Notes under the pieces: generated by a model
What the model was told of the DNA's origin: nothing
Databases searched by the model: none
What the model saw: only the letters and a program-made list of their open reading frames with translations
Translations under genes and position numbers: made by a program
Shown here: piece after piece, positions 42,661 to 50,663 of the stretch
Position numbering within the stretch: position 1 is the first letter of the stretch
How the letters are laid out: every line of letters begins with the position of its first letter
NCBI RefSeq assembly: GCF_014647795.1
Contig: NZ_BMPW01000001.1
Span: 248,001-312,000 of the forward strand
DNA from: Actinoplanes campanulatus
Lineage (GTDB): Bacteria > Actinomycetota > Actinomycetes > Mycobacteriales > Micromonosporaceae
Direction of reading: 5' to 3'
DNA length: 64,000 nt

Positions 42661-43824
42661 ATGCCCGCGACATACGGGTTTTTGAGCACTTATCCCCCCA
42701 CTCAATGCGGTTTGGCGACTTTCAATGCGGCACTCGCCACCCACCTCACCGGCGGCGCCGGCGGATCAGGCGTGGTACGCCTACTCGCCTACGAGAACAC
42801 CAGCGGAGGGATAGCGCTCGACCGGGCCGCACCGCGGGTCGTGCACACCTGGAACACCGACCGGGCCGGCGGCTGGGTGGCCGCCGCCACCGCGCTGAAC
42901 TGTTTCGACGCGGCGATCATCCAGCACGAGTACGGCATCTACCCGGGCGACGCCGGCGCCGAGGTGCTGCCGGTGCTGCGGGCGCTGCGCGTGCCCGGGA
43001 TCGTGGTGCTGCACACCGTGCTGGCCAACCCCGACCCGTTGCAGCGTGGGGTGCTGGAGCAGATCGTGGCCACCGCCGACGCCGTGGTGACCATGACGGA
43101 CACCGCCCGGCAGCGACTCACCACCCGGTACGACGTCGACCAGCGCAAGATCACCATGATCCCGCACGGGGCCGGCAGCTACACCGGCGCCCCGCGCGAA
43201 GAACACGACCGCCCGCACCTGCTCACCTGGGGCCTGCTCGGGCCGGGCAAGGGCATCGAATGGGCGCTGCGGGCCCTCGCCCACCTCGACGACGTACGCC
43301 CGCGCCCGGTCTACACGGTCGCCGGCCGTACCCATCCGCATGTGCTCGAACAGCAGGGTGACGTCTACCGCGACTCGCTCAAGGAACTCGCCGCGGACCT
43401 CGGGGTGGACGACTGCGTCCGCTGGTCCGACGTGTACCTGGAGCCGGCCGAACTGTCCCGGCTGATCCGGTCGGCCGACGCCGTGGTGCTGCCGTACGAC
43501 TCCACCGAGCAGGTCACCTCGGGTGTGCTGATCGAGGCGGTGGCCGCCGGCATCCCGGTGGTGGCGACCGAGTTCCCGCACGCGGTGGAACTGCTCGCGG
43601 ACGGGCCGGGGCTGCTCGTACCCCATCAGGATCCGGAGGCGATGGCGGTGGCGATCCGGCACGTGCTCGCCGAGCCGGGCCTACCGGGCCGGCTGGCCGG
43701 GCTGGGCGGCGGGCCGACCCTGCGCTGGCCCGCGGTGGCCGCCCGCTACCAGGCGCTGGCCGCAAGGCTGATCGCCGCCCGCCGTCCGCTCGCCGCCGCC
43801 GCCGCCGCCACGATTCCGGCATAG
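42661..43824 (+). CDS. GT4-family glycosyltransferase, first of a GT-GH130 operon
   Basis: 387 residues from ATG 42661 (GAGGAGAGAAAGG upstream); the frame is open earlier but not coding-like. GLSTYPPTQCG-type start (YGFLSTYPPTQCGLATFNAALATHL), HEYGIYPGDAGAEVLPVLRAL, HLLTWGLLGPGKGIEWALRAL, YDSTEQVTSGVLIEAVAAGIPVVATEFPHAVELL. This N-terminus is typical of GT4 enzymes found beside GH130 proteins. It is followed after 2 bp by the next gene. Confidence 0.88.
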   Translation: MPATYGFLSTYPPTQCGLATFNAALATHLTGGAGGSGVVRLLAYENTSGGIALDRAAPRVVHTWNTDRAGGWVAAATALNCFDAAIIQHEYGIYPGDAGAEVLPVLRALRVPGIVVLHTVLANPDPLQRGVLEQIVATADAVVTMTDTARQRLTTRYDVDQRKITMIPHGAGSYTGAPREEHDRPHLLTWGLLGPGKGIEWALRALAHLDDVRPRPVYTVAGRTHPHVLEQQGDVYRDSLKELAADLGVDDCVRWSDVYLEPAELSRLIRSADAVVLPYDSTEQVTSGVLIEAVAAGIPVVATEFPHAVELLADGPGLLVPHQDPEAMAVAIRHVLAEPGLPGRLAGLGGGPTLRWPAVAARYQALAARLIAARRPLAAAAAATIPA

Positions 43825-43826
43825 GC

Positions 43827-44909
43827 ATGGGACTGTCACTGCGGCTGGTTCCGCCGCCGATCCGACTCAACGACCTTCCCTCCCCTCGCTGGGACCACGT
43901 GTTCCGGCTCTCCGACGACACCGGGCTGCTCGAACACGCCCGCAACGCGATCGCCCGGCGCGAGCACGGCTACTGCGTGGACGACGTGTCGCGGGGCCTG
44001 CTCGTCGCGTCCCGCGAACCCCGTCCCGGACCGGATCTGGTCCGGCTGGCCGAGCGCTATCTGGCGTTCCTCACCCACGCGCAGGGCGCCGACGGGGGTT
44101 TTCGCAACCGGCTGAGCTACGACCGCCGTTGGCTGGACGAGCCGAGCTTCGGCGACTGGTGGGGCCGGGCCATGTGGGGGCTGGGCACGGCCGCGGCCCG
44201 CGGCCCGTCCGCGTGGATCCGCCGGGAGGCGGCCAACGCCTTCCGGCAGGGCGTGGCCTGCCGGTCGACCTGGCCGCGGGCGATGGCGTTCGCCGGGCTG
44301 GGCGCCGCCGAGGTGCTCCGCGCCGATCCGCACGACCGGGCGGCCGCGGACCTGCTCGGCGACGCGGCCACGGCGATCGGGACACCCGGCCCGGATCCGG
44401 AGTGGATCTGGCCGGAACCGGAGCTCACCTATGCGAACCCGGCGCTCCCCGAGGTGATCATCTCGGCCGGGGATCTCCTCGGCGACGAGGGCCTGCTCAC
44501 CGACGGGCTCCGGATGCTGACGTGGCTGTGCCGGATGCAGGAGAACGACGGGCACCTGTCCACCGTCCCGGTCGGTGGCTGGCGGCCGGGCGTGCCGCGC
44601 CACCGGTACGACCAGCAGCCGATCGAGGCCGCGGCCACGGCCGACGCCTGCGCCACGGCGGCCGCGGTGACCGGCGACGACGGCTGGGACGCGCCGCTCT
44701 TCCAGGCGATCGCCTGGTTCTTCGGCGACAACGACACCGGAACGGTGATGTCCGATAGCGAGACTGGCGGATGTTATGACGGGTTGAAGGCTAATGGTCC
44801 TAATGTGAACCAAGGAGCCGAATCCACCCTCGCGCTCGTCTCCACGCTGCAGCATGCGCGAACGCTCGCGAGCCGGAGCGCGACCAGACCGTCAGGCGGC
44901 CTAGCGTGA
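43827..44909 (+). CDS. (Alpha/alpha)-barrel-like protein associated with GT4 and GH130
   Basis: 360 residues, mostly helical with repeated aromatic/Asp motifs: DHVFRLSDDTGLLEHARNAIARREHGYCVDDVSRGLLVA, LAFLTHAQGADGGFRNRLSYDRRW, STWPRAMAFAGLGAAEVLRA, GHLSTVPVGGW, YDQQPIEAAATADACATAAAVTGD and GGCYDGLKANGPNVNQGAESTLALVSTLQHAR. The layout suggests an (alpha/alpha)6 toroid like a glycoside hydrolase or lyase. Often annotated as glycosyltransferase because of its neighbours. Its stop overlaps the GH130 start (GTGA). Confidence 0.72.
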   Translation: MGLSLRLVPPPIRLNDLPSPRWDHVFRLSDDTGLLEHARNAIARREHGYCVDDVSRGLLVASREPRPGPDLVRLAERYLAFLTHAQGADGGFRNRLSYDRRWLDEPSFGDWWGRAMWGLGTAAARGPSAWIRREAANAFRQGVACRSTWPRAMAFAGLGAAEVLRADPHDRAAADLLGDAATAIGTPGPDPEWIWPEPELTYANPALPEVIISAGDLLGDEGLLTDGLRMLTWLCRMQENDGHLSTVPVGGWRPGVPRHRYDQQPIEAAATADACATAAAVTGDDGWDAPLFQAIAWFFGDNDTGTVMSDSETGGCYDGLKANGPNVNQGAESTLALVSTLQHARTLASRSATRPSGGLA

Positions 44910-46393
44910 CAGCAACGGTGAACACCATCGACATCACCCGTCACAACATCACCATGACGCCGGACGACCGGCGCGTCGTGATCAAGCTCTTCGTCCCGGG
45001 CGAAGACGCGCAAGTCGCCCACAACCGGGCGTCCAGCCTCATCGAGCGCATCCTGCGACTCGACGAGGCCGACATCAACAACCAGCTGGACGACGTGCTG
45101 AGCCAGTTCTCCGGACGGCACCACGACATCCTCGGCGTCTTCCAGCACCACTACGAGGTGGTGCAGCACCGGGTGCCGTCGCACATCGAGCTGTCGCCGG
45201 CCGCACGCACCCTGATCGGGGCGTACTTCAGCCACGAGTTCTCGGTGGAGGCCGCGGCGCTCTGCAACCCGTCGATGGTGCCGCATCCGGACCAGGGCGA
45301 CCTGGAACCCGGGGAGGTCCGGGCCGCGCTCAGCCTGCGCCAGATCGGCGAGGGGCACATCTCGTCGATCGGGTTCTGCAGCGTGGTGCTCGGGCCCGGC
45401 GCGGCCATCCGGTTGGAGGACCGCGACGGCCCGCTGATGATCGGCAACCGGGTCGGCGCCAAGCACATGAGGCACCAGTTGGTCGCGGCGCTCGGCGACG
45501 AGGACATGGACAACGAGGCCTCGGCGTACGTGCTCAACGCTCTCCCCGAACGCTACGACGACACGGTGTTCGAGGAGATCATCGGCCACCTGCCGACCGA
45601 GCTGCTGGCCCGGCCGACCACCCCGATGAGCCTCGAGCTGATCCGCCGGATCGTCGGCGACGACTATGCGGTGACGTTTCCGGCCACCATTCCGCTGCAC
45701 CAGCGGGTGCTCTGGCCGGCCACGCCGAGCGAGAGCAAGGGCATGGAGGACGCCCGGTTCGTGCAGGTGGTCGACCCGGACGGGCGGCCCGCCTATCAGG
45801 CGACCTACACCGCGTACGACGGGTTCAACATCTCCGGGCGGGTCATCTACTCGAAGGATCTGCGGCACTTCGAGGTGACCACGCTCCAGGGCCCGGCCGC
45901 CCGCAACAAGGGCATGGCGCTGTTCCCCCGCTACGTCGGAGGGAAGAAGATGGCGCTCTGCCGCTCCGACGGCGAGACCCTGGGCCTGACCGTGCGTGAC
46001 GAGCAGCACCGCTGGCAGCCGGCCGGCCCGCTGCTCGTGCCGCACCGCGGCTGGGAACTGATCCAGGTCGGCAACTGCGGGTCACCGATCGAGACCGAGG
46101 CCGGCTGGCTGGTGCTCACCCACGGTGTCGGCCCGATGCGGCGCTACGGCATCGGCGCCATGCTGCTCGACCTGGACAATCCCGAGCGGGTCATCGCCGA
46201 CCTGCCGCAGGGGCTGATCGACCCGGACGAGGTCGAACGCGAGGGGTACGTGCCGAACGTGCTCTACTCCTGCGGCGGGCTCATCCACGACGACCGGTTC
46301 TGGCTGCCGTACGCCTCCAGTGACGTACGGATCGGCTTCGCCAGCATGCCGCTGGACGACCTGCTGCGCCGCATGCAGCCGGTCGGGGGTTAG
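44906..46393 (+). CDS. GH130 family glycosidase/phosphorylase
   Basis: 495 residues from GTG 44906. Residues about 250-495 hold the five-bladed propeller motifs of GH130: ESKGMEDARFVQVVDPDGRPAYQATYTAYDG (catalytic-Asp region), NKGMALFPRYVGGKKMALCRSDGE, and VGNCGSPIETEAGWLVLTHGVGPMRRYGIGAMLLDLDNPERV. GH130 enzymes phosphorolyse or hydrolyse beta-mannosides. The 240-residue N-terminal helical extension is of the long-form group seen with GT4 partners. With two glycosyltransferases and the (alpha/alpha) protein, it suggests synthesis and turnover of a mannose-containing glycan; this is inference. Confidence 0.87.
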   Translation: MTATVNTIDITRHNITMTPDDRRVVIKLFVPGEDAQVAHNRASSLIERILRLDEADINNQLDDVLSQFSGRHHDILGVFQHHYEVVQHRVPSHIELSPAARTLIGAYFSHEFSVEAAALCNPSMVPHPDQGDLEPGEVRAALSLRQIGEGHISSIGFCSVVLGPGAAIRLEDRDGPLMIGNRVGAKHMRHQLVAALGDEDMDNEASAYVLNALPERYDDTVFEEIIGHLPTELLARPTTPMSLELIRRIVGDDYAVTFPATIPLHQRVLWPATPSESKGMEDARFVQVVDPDGRPAYQATYTAYDGFNISGRVIYSKDLRHFEVTTLQGPAARNKGMALFPRYVGGKKMALCRSDGETLGLTVRDEQHRWQPAGPLLVPHRGWELIQVGNCGSPIETEAGWLVLTHGVGPMRRYGIGAMLLDLDNPERVIADLPQGLIDPDEVEREGYVPNVLYSCGGLIHDDRFWLPYASSDVRIGFASMPLDDLLRRMQPVGG

Positions 46394-46544
46394 CGGCCCG
46401 GGACCGTCCCCGGTCAGGAATCAGGCGGCCGGGGACCGTCCTCGGTCAGGGATCAGGCGGGCGGGGACCGTCCTCGGTCAGGGATCAGGCGGCCGGGGAC
46501 CGTCCTCGGTCAGGGTTCAGCGGCCGGGGACCGTCCCCGTCACC
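46394..46544. repeat. Five-copy 32-bp tandem repeat between convergent genes
   Basis: The core GGGGACCGTCCTCGGTCAGG recurs with the GGACCGTC element starting at 46401, 46433, 46465, 46497 and 46528, a period of 32, 32, 32 and 31 bp. The array begins at the GH130 stop and runs over the end of the methyltransferase gene. Each unit has the small dyad GGACCGTCC, so it could act as a bidirectional terminator. Confidence 0.9.
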
Positions 46545-47368
46545 ACCCAGATGGTGAGGACGGCCAGGAAGGTGCCGCTCGCGCCGGCCGCCTCCACGCA
46601 GGCCAGCCACTCGTCGCGCAGGCCCGGCGGGGTGGCCCAGACCTCGACAGGCACCTCCGGGTTGACCATCGGGAGCACCACGGCGGCCGATTCGGGAGTG
46701 GCGAAGAAGCAGGTGACCGGGGTCGCGCTCAGCCGGGTCAGGCCGGCCGCGACCAACCGGCGCCGCAGCGTACGCCCCATGTCGTGCTGTTTCGGGGTGA
46801 AGTGCCCGCGGACGTGCGCCATCACCACCTCGCCCAGACCGGCCGGCATGCCGTCGAAGGCGAGCGAACCCCAGTCGGTGTCGACGAGGCAGATTCGGCC
46901 GCCGGGGCGCGTCACCCGGGCCAGCTCGCCGATCGCCCGGTCGGCGTCGTCCACGTGCTGGAGGACCCGCTCGCACCAGACCCCGTCGACGCAGTCGTCC
47001 GGCAGGTCGAGGGCGCAGACGTCACCGGTCAGGTAGCGCACGTTGCTGCCGTCGTGACGGTCGATCGCGGTCGCCGTCAGCGACGCCGAGTAGTCGACAG
47101 CGAGCACCTCACCGGACCCGCCGACCATCCCCGCCAGCATCCGGGCCACGTCACCGGAGCCGGAACCCGCGTCGAGCAGCCGCTGCCCCGGCCGCGGGCC
47201 GAGCGAGTCGAACGCGACGCGGCGCACCCGCTGGATCTCCGGATGGCGGCCCATGGCGGTGAGCGCGTCGAGCACGATTTCCGACATCTGAGCCGATAAG
47301 GCATCGATGTCGGAAAAGGGCGTCCGGTCCTTCTGCGCGGGTTCCATCCCGCAATTGTTCATCTCCAC
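46517..47368 (-). CDS. Class I SAM-dependent methyltransferase
   Basis: 283 residues from GTG 47368, or 281 from ATG 47362. Motifs: LGPRPGQRLLDAGSGSGDVARMLAGMVG (motif I), EVLAVDYSASL, YLTGDVCALDLPDDCVDGVWCERVLQHVDDADRAIGELARVTRPGGRICLVD. It looks UbiE/menaquinone- or small-molecule-type. The last 28 bases lie within the 32-bp repeat array, so the C-terminal TGTVPGR is repeat-encoded. Divergent from the Gfo/Idh gene. Confidence 0.88.
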   Translation of the reverse strand: MEMNNCGMEPAQKDRTPFSDIDALSAQMSEIVLDALTAMGRHPEIQRVRRVAFDSLGPRPGQRLLDAGSGSGDVARMLAGMVGGSGEVLAVDYSASLTATAIDRHDGSNVRYLTGDVCALDLPDDCVDGVWCERVLQHVDDADRAIGELARVTRPGGRICLVDTDWGSLAFDGMPAGLGEVVMAHVRGHFTPKQHDMGRTLRRRLVAAGLTRLSATPVTCFFATPESAAVVLPMVNPEVPVEVWATPPGLRDEWLACVEAAGASGTFLAVLTIWVVTGTVPGR

Positions 47369-47440
47369 GCCACCGTTCGGGGCTCCTCGTCATCCATCCG
47401 ACAGGCGCGGCACCTGCCCTTTCGCTAGATCGACCGGCGA

Positions 47441-47459
47441 GTGTGCGGCATCCGCACAC
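47441..47459. promoter_or_regulatory. Perfect 8-bp inverted repeat in a divergent promoter
   Basis: GTGTGCGG-CAT-CCGCACAC lies 72 bp upstream of the methyltransferase start. Candidate operator or leader hairpin. Confidence 0.45.
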
Positions 47460-47503
47460 GTCCGGCCGGAGGAACCAACCCACACAGACCGTGATGTTCC
47501 ATG

Positions 47504-47517
47504 CGTCACACGTGACG
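47504..47517. promoter_or_regulatory. Perfect palindrome upstream of the Gfo/Idh gene
   Basis: CGTCAC-AC-GTGACG, 6-bp arms, 50 bp upstream of the ATG at 47568. Candidate operator; the regulator is not in view. Confidence 0.4.
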
Positions 47518-47567
47518 AGTGGAATCACAGGCAACAGGCCGGCAACCGATGTGTAAAACTTCCGGAC

Positions 47568-48593
47568 ATGATCGAACGGGTGAAGTTCGGGCTGGTCGGC
47601 TACGGCACCGGCGGCCGGGTGTTCCACGCGCCGCTGATCGCGTCGGCGGAGAACATCGATTTCGTCGGCGTGGTCACCACGTCCGAGGAACGCCGGGCCC
47701 AGATCTCGGAGGAGCTTCCGGGCGTCACGGCGTACGACTCGATCGCCGCCCTGGCCGCCGACGGAGTCCAGGCGGTGGCCATCTCCACGCCCGCCGCCAC
47801 CCACGCCGCGCTGGCGTACGAGGCGATCGCTGCCGGTCTCGCGGTGGTCGTCGACAAACCGTTCGCCCTGGACGCCGACACCGCGCGCAAGCTGGTCACC
47901 ACCGCCGAGGAGGCGGGCGTCCCGCTCACCGTCTACCAGAACCGGCGGTGGGACTCCGACCTGCTCACCATCCGCAAGCTGATGGAGAACGGTTCGCTCG
48001 GCACGGTCCGGCGCTTCGAGTCGCGGATGGAACGCTGGGCGCCCGACCGCCTGCCCAAGGACGCCGGCGGCGGCACCCTCCTCGACTTCGGCTCACACCT
48101 CGTCGACCAGGCGCTGCAACTGCACGGCCCGGCCACCCGCGTGTACGCCGAGGTGCACGGCCCCGACGGCGGCCTCGACGACGACTTCTTCCTGGCCCTG
48201 CACCACGAGAACGGCGTCGAGTCGCACCTGTGGGGCAGCTGGCGGCAGGCCGGCCCCGGCCCGCGTTTCCGGGTCAGTGGCACCGCCGGCACCTACATCT
48301 CGGCCCTCCTCGACTGCCAGGAGGACATGCTGAAGGCCGGTCGGAGCCCCGCCAAACTCGGCGACCGCTGGGGCGTCGAACCCGAGCACCGCTGGGGTCA
48401 CCTCTTCCGCGGCGCCACCGGCGCCCCGGTCGAGAGCTGCCGCGGCCGCTGGGACACGTTCTACCCGGCCGTCGCCTCGGCGATCCTCGGCGAGGGCCCG
48501 CTCCCGGTCGACCCGTGGGACTCGGTCCGCGCCATGGAGATCCTCGACGCGGCCCGCACCAGCGCCACACAGGGCGTCGCAGTAACCCTCTAG
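47568..48593 (+). CDS. Gfo/Idh/MocA-family oxidoreductase
   Basis: 341 residues from ATG 47568. N-terminal NAD(P)-binding domain VKFGLVGYGTGGRVFHAPLIASAENIDFVGVVT (GxGxxG), STPAATHAALAYEAIAAGLAVVVDKPFALDADTARKLV with the DKPF catalytic-Lys motif, then the C-terminal beta-sheet domain GGTLLDFGSHLVDQALQLHG. Typical of sugar or inositol dehydrogenases; the substrate is not readable. Followed by a 762-bp gene-free repeat region. Confidence 0.92.
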   Translation: MIERVKFGLVGYGTGGRVFHAPLIASAENIDFVGVVTTSEERRAQISEELPGVTAYDSIAALAADGVQAVAISTPAATHAALAYEAIAAGLAVVVDKPFALDADTARKLVTTAEEAGVPLTVYQNRRWDSDLLTIRKLMENGSLGTVRRFESRMERWAPDRLPKDAGGGTLLDFGSHLVDQALQLHGPATRVYAEVHGPDGGLDDDFFLALHHENGVESHLWGSWRQAGPGPRFRVSGTAGTYISALLDCQEDMLKAGRSPAKLGDRWGVEPEHRWGHLFRGATGAPVESCRGRWDTFYPAVASAILGEGPLPVDPWDSVRAMEILDAARTSATQGVAVTL

Positions 48594-48720
48594 CCCCTCC
48601 CCCGACACGGCCACCCCGTCCCGACGGCCTCCCACCTTCCCTCTGCCCCGGCCGCTGCCCCTGCCACCGCTGCCGCCACACAGCCACCACCACCACAGCC
48701 GCTGCCGCTGCCGCTGTCAC

Positions 48721-49112
48721 GCGATCGTGGTCGTTTGTCCACCCGACGCGGTGGAGAAACGACCAAGAACGCGCCGAGCGAATCGCTCAACCGCCCACAC
48801 AGACCTCGCACGCACGCCCACCAAGCTCGGCCCAACTTTGGACGATTCGCCACCGAAGGCGGTGGGCAATCGTCCAAGATCGCGCCGAGCAGCTTGCTCA
48901 ACCACCCACCCACCCAGACCTCGCGAGCACGCCCAGAAGCTCGACCCAACCTTGGACGATTCGCCACCGGAGGCGGTGGGCAATCGTCCAAGAACGCGCC
49001 GAGCAGCTTGCTCAACCACCCACCCACCCAGACCTCGCGAGCACGCCCAGAAGCTCGACCCAACCTTGGACGATTCGCCACCGGAGGCGGTGGGCAATCG
49101 TCCAAGATCTGT
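48721..49112. repeat. 114-bp tandem array carrying four copies of the dispersed palindrome
   Basis: Copies E, F and G begin TTGGACGATT at 48838, 48952 and 49066, an exact 114-bp period, each ending AATCGTCCAA (48868-48877, 48982-48991, 49096-49105). Copy D (48721-48773) is 111 bp earlier and diverged. Linkers between them are nearly identical (CTTGCTCAACCACCCACCCA, AGACCTCGCGAGCACGCCCA). As 114 is a multiple of three, several frames stay open and give repetitive peptides, which I consider non-coding. The flanks 48594-48720 are C-rich without a gene. Confidence 0.9.
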
Positions 49113-49258
49113 GGGAGCACGGCCGTGGGAAGCAACTCGCGATATGCCCAGGCCAGTGGGGGCGCGCACCTGGAGAGCACTGACCGCGACGAGCGGGGGC
49201 GTGAGTGCACAACTCTCGGGATGCCGTGGCCGTCGGGGAGCGCGGTTGACGGGGAGCG

Positions 49259-49322
49259 CGGTCAGCGCGGAACGAGGTCAGCGCGGAACGCGGTCAGCGC
49301 GGAACGCGGTCAGCGCGGAACA
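49259..49322. repeat. 16-bp tandem repeat
   Basis: GGTCAGCGCGGAAC recurs at 49260, 49276, 49292 and 49308, period 16 bp. It lies between the palindrome array and the amidohydrolase stop at 49356. No gene is visible from 49113 to 49355. Confidence 0.9.
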
Positions 49323-49355
49323 CGGTGGTCGGCGGGTTCTCGGAGGTGGTTTCCC

Positions 49356-50663
49356 TCAGAGAGCCCGGGGGTGGATGTCAGGGCCGACTACCCGGGCAGT
49401 GGCCAGCGAGTCCGGGAGGTCGGCTAGGTCCAGGCCGCCCGGGATCCAGGAGATCGTCGAACTGTCGGTCTCGGTCATCGCGGCGAGGACGCCGTCCGGG
49501 GTCAGGCCCGCCGACAGCAGCAACCGGATCTCACGGATGTTGATGCCCGGTGGGAGCGGGCCGTTACCCAGGTCGGTGCCGTAGCGGACGTTTCCGCCGT
49601 ACTCCAGGAAGCGCCGGAGGTTGTCGACGGCGATCCCGGATGCCGGGTCCGGCTCGCCCCAGCCGTGGATGTCCAGCGTGCTGATCCAGGTCATCCGCTG
49701 CGCGCAGGCACGCAGCAGGTCGTCGTCGAGCCGCTCGGTCCAGGGTGTGTGCGCCAGCATGTCGGCACCGGCCGCGTGGGCGGCGGCTACCGTTCCGGCG
49801 CCCTCCGCGTGCACCACCACCGGCAGCCCGGCGGCCCGCGCCGAGGCGACCAGCGCGGCCAGCGTGGCCGGGGCCGGCATCGGCCCGCCGGCGTGCGCGG
49901 TGACCTTGATCAGGCTCGCGCCGGCGGACCGGGCCTCGGCCACCGCTTTGTCGGCGTCGGCCTCCGAGCAGATCTCTCGCCAGCTGCCCGCCGATGCCCA
50001 CGGGCGATCGCTCGGGTAACCGCCGGGAGCGGTCAGGAACGGTCCGGCATAGCGGATCCGTGGCAGGACGGCGTCTGGTTTCCGGGACCGCTCGGCGAGA
50101 GCGGCGACCTTCTCGGGAACGCCGCCCAGATCCCACACCTCGGCGATCCCACCGGCCCGGACCGTGCCCAGATCGACCAGCGCCGAGTGCACGTGCGCAT
50201 CCACCAGCCCCGGAAGCAGCGTGCCCGGGAAGCGCCGTGTGCCGTCACCGTCGGGCGCGAGTTCAGCGGGCACCGGCCGCACCCGCCCGTCCGGCGCGAC
50301 CCGCAGGGCCACCCCGGACCGCAGCCGCCCACCCCACCAGACGGTCTCCGCCACCAGCCACTCCGGAGCCCCCGGCGCGATGGCAGACGGTGGGATGGCA
50401 GACGGTGGGATCTCGGTTTCCTCGGCGACGGTCACCGAAGGTCGAGGACCGCTGCTGCGACGCAGCGCTGACAAACCGCAACCGCCCGCCGAACCACAGC
50501 AGGCCGGCTCAGTCGAGGACTTCTCACAACCGCTGTCCGACGACGCCGAATCGGCCTCCGGCGCTGCGGGATCAACCGTCAGGGACGCCGGATCCGTCGT
50601 TGGCGGGGTGGGATCGGCCGCCGGCGACGTCGAGTCGGTTGGCGGCGTGGTGGGATCGGTCAC
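49356..50663 (-). CDS. Amidohydrolase-superfamily protein in the kynurenine operon
   Basis: 435 residues from GTG 50663, overlapping the kynureninase stop (GTGA). Residues 1-100 are a low-complexity Asp/Pro/Thr/Ser segment followed by a Cys-rich patch (CEKSSTEPACCGSAGGCG). The enzyme part has LLPGLVDAHVHSALVDLG (HxH metal site), IKVTAHAGGPM and VVVHAEG (Lys/His), MLAHTPWTERL and YGTDLGNG (metal Asp), the imidazolonepropionase-like type. Position suggests hydrolysis of an N-formyl or ring intermediate of tryptophan breakdown; N-formylkynurenine is the obvious candidate because no KynB is present. GTG 50435 is an alternative start without the odd N-terminus. Confidence 0.8.
   Translation of the reverse strand: MTDPTTPPTDSTSPAADPTPPTTDPASLTVDPAAPEADSASSDSGCEKSSTEPACCGSAGGCGLSALRRSSGPRPSVTVAEETEIPPSAIPPSAIAPGAPEWLVAETVWWGGRLRSGVALRVAPDGRVRPVPAELAPDGDGTRRFPGTLLPGLVDAHVHSALVDLGTVRAGGIAEVWDLGGVPEKVAALAERSRKPDAVLPRIRYAGPFLTAPGGYPSDRPWASAGSWREICSEADADKAVAEARSAGASLIKVTAHAGGPMPAPATLAALVASARAAGLPVVVHAEGAGTVAAAHAAGADMLAHTPWTERLDDDLLRACAQRMTWISTLDIHGWGEPDPASGIAVDNLRRFLEYGGNVRYGTDLGNGPLPPGINIREIRLLLSAGLTPDGVLAAMTETDSSTISWIPGGLDLADLPDSLATARVVGPDIHPRAL

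Noticed and set aside
46394-46544. CRISPR-like 32-bp repeats
   Set aside because: Units abut directly without spacers and lie between convergent genes; this is a minisatellite.
48721-49112. CRISPR array
   Set aside because: The repeated units are 114 bp with near-identical linkers, so there are no unique spacers, and no cas genes are present.
48590-49210. Possible repeat protein (minus strand, 38-residue repeats)
   Set aside because: The repeats are simply the 114-bp DNA units, open because 114 is divisible by three; base-pairing dyads explain the conservation better than coding.
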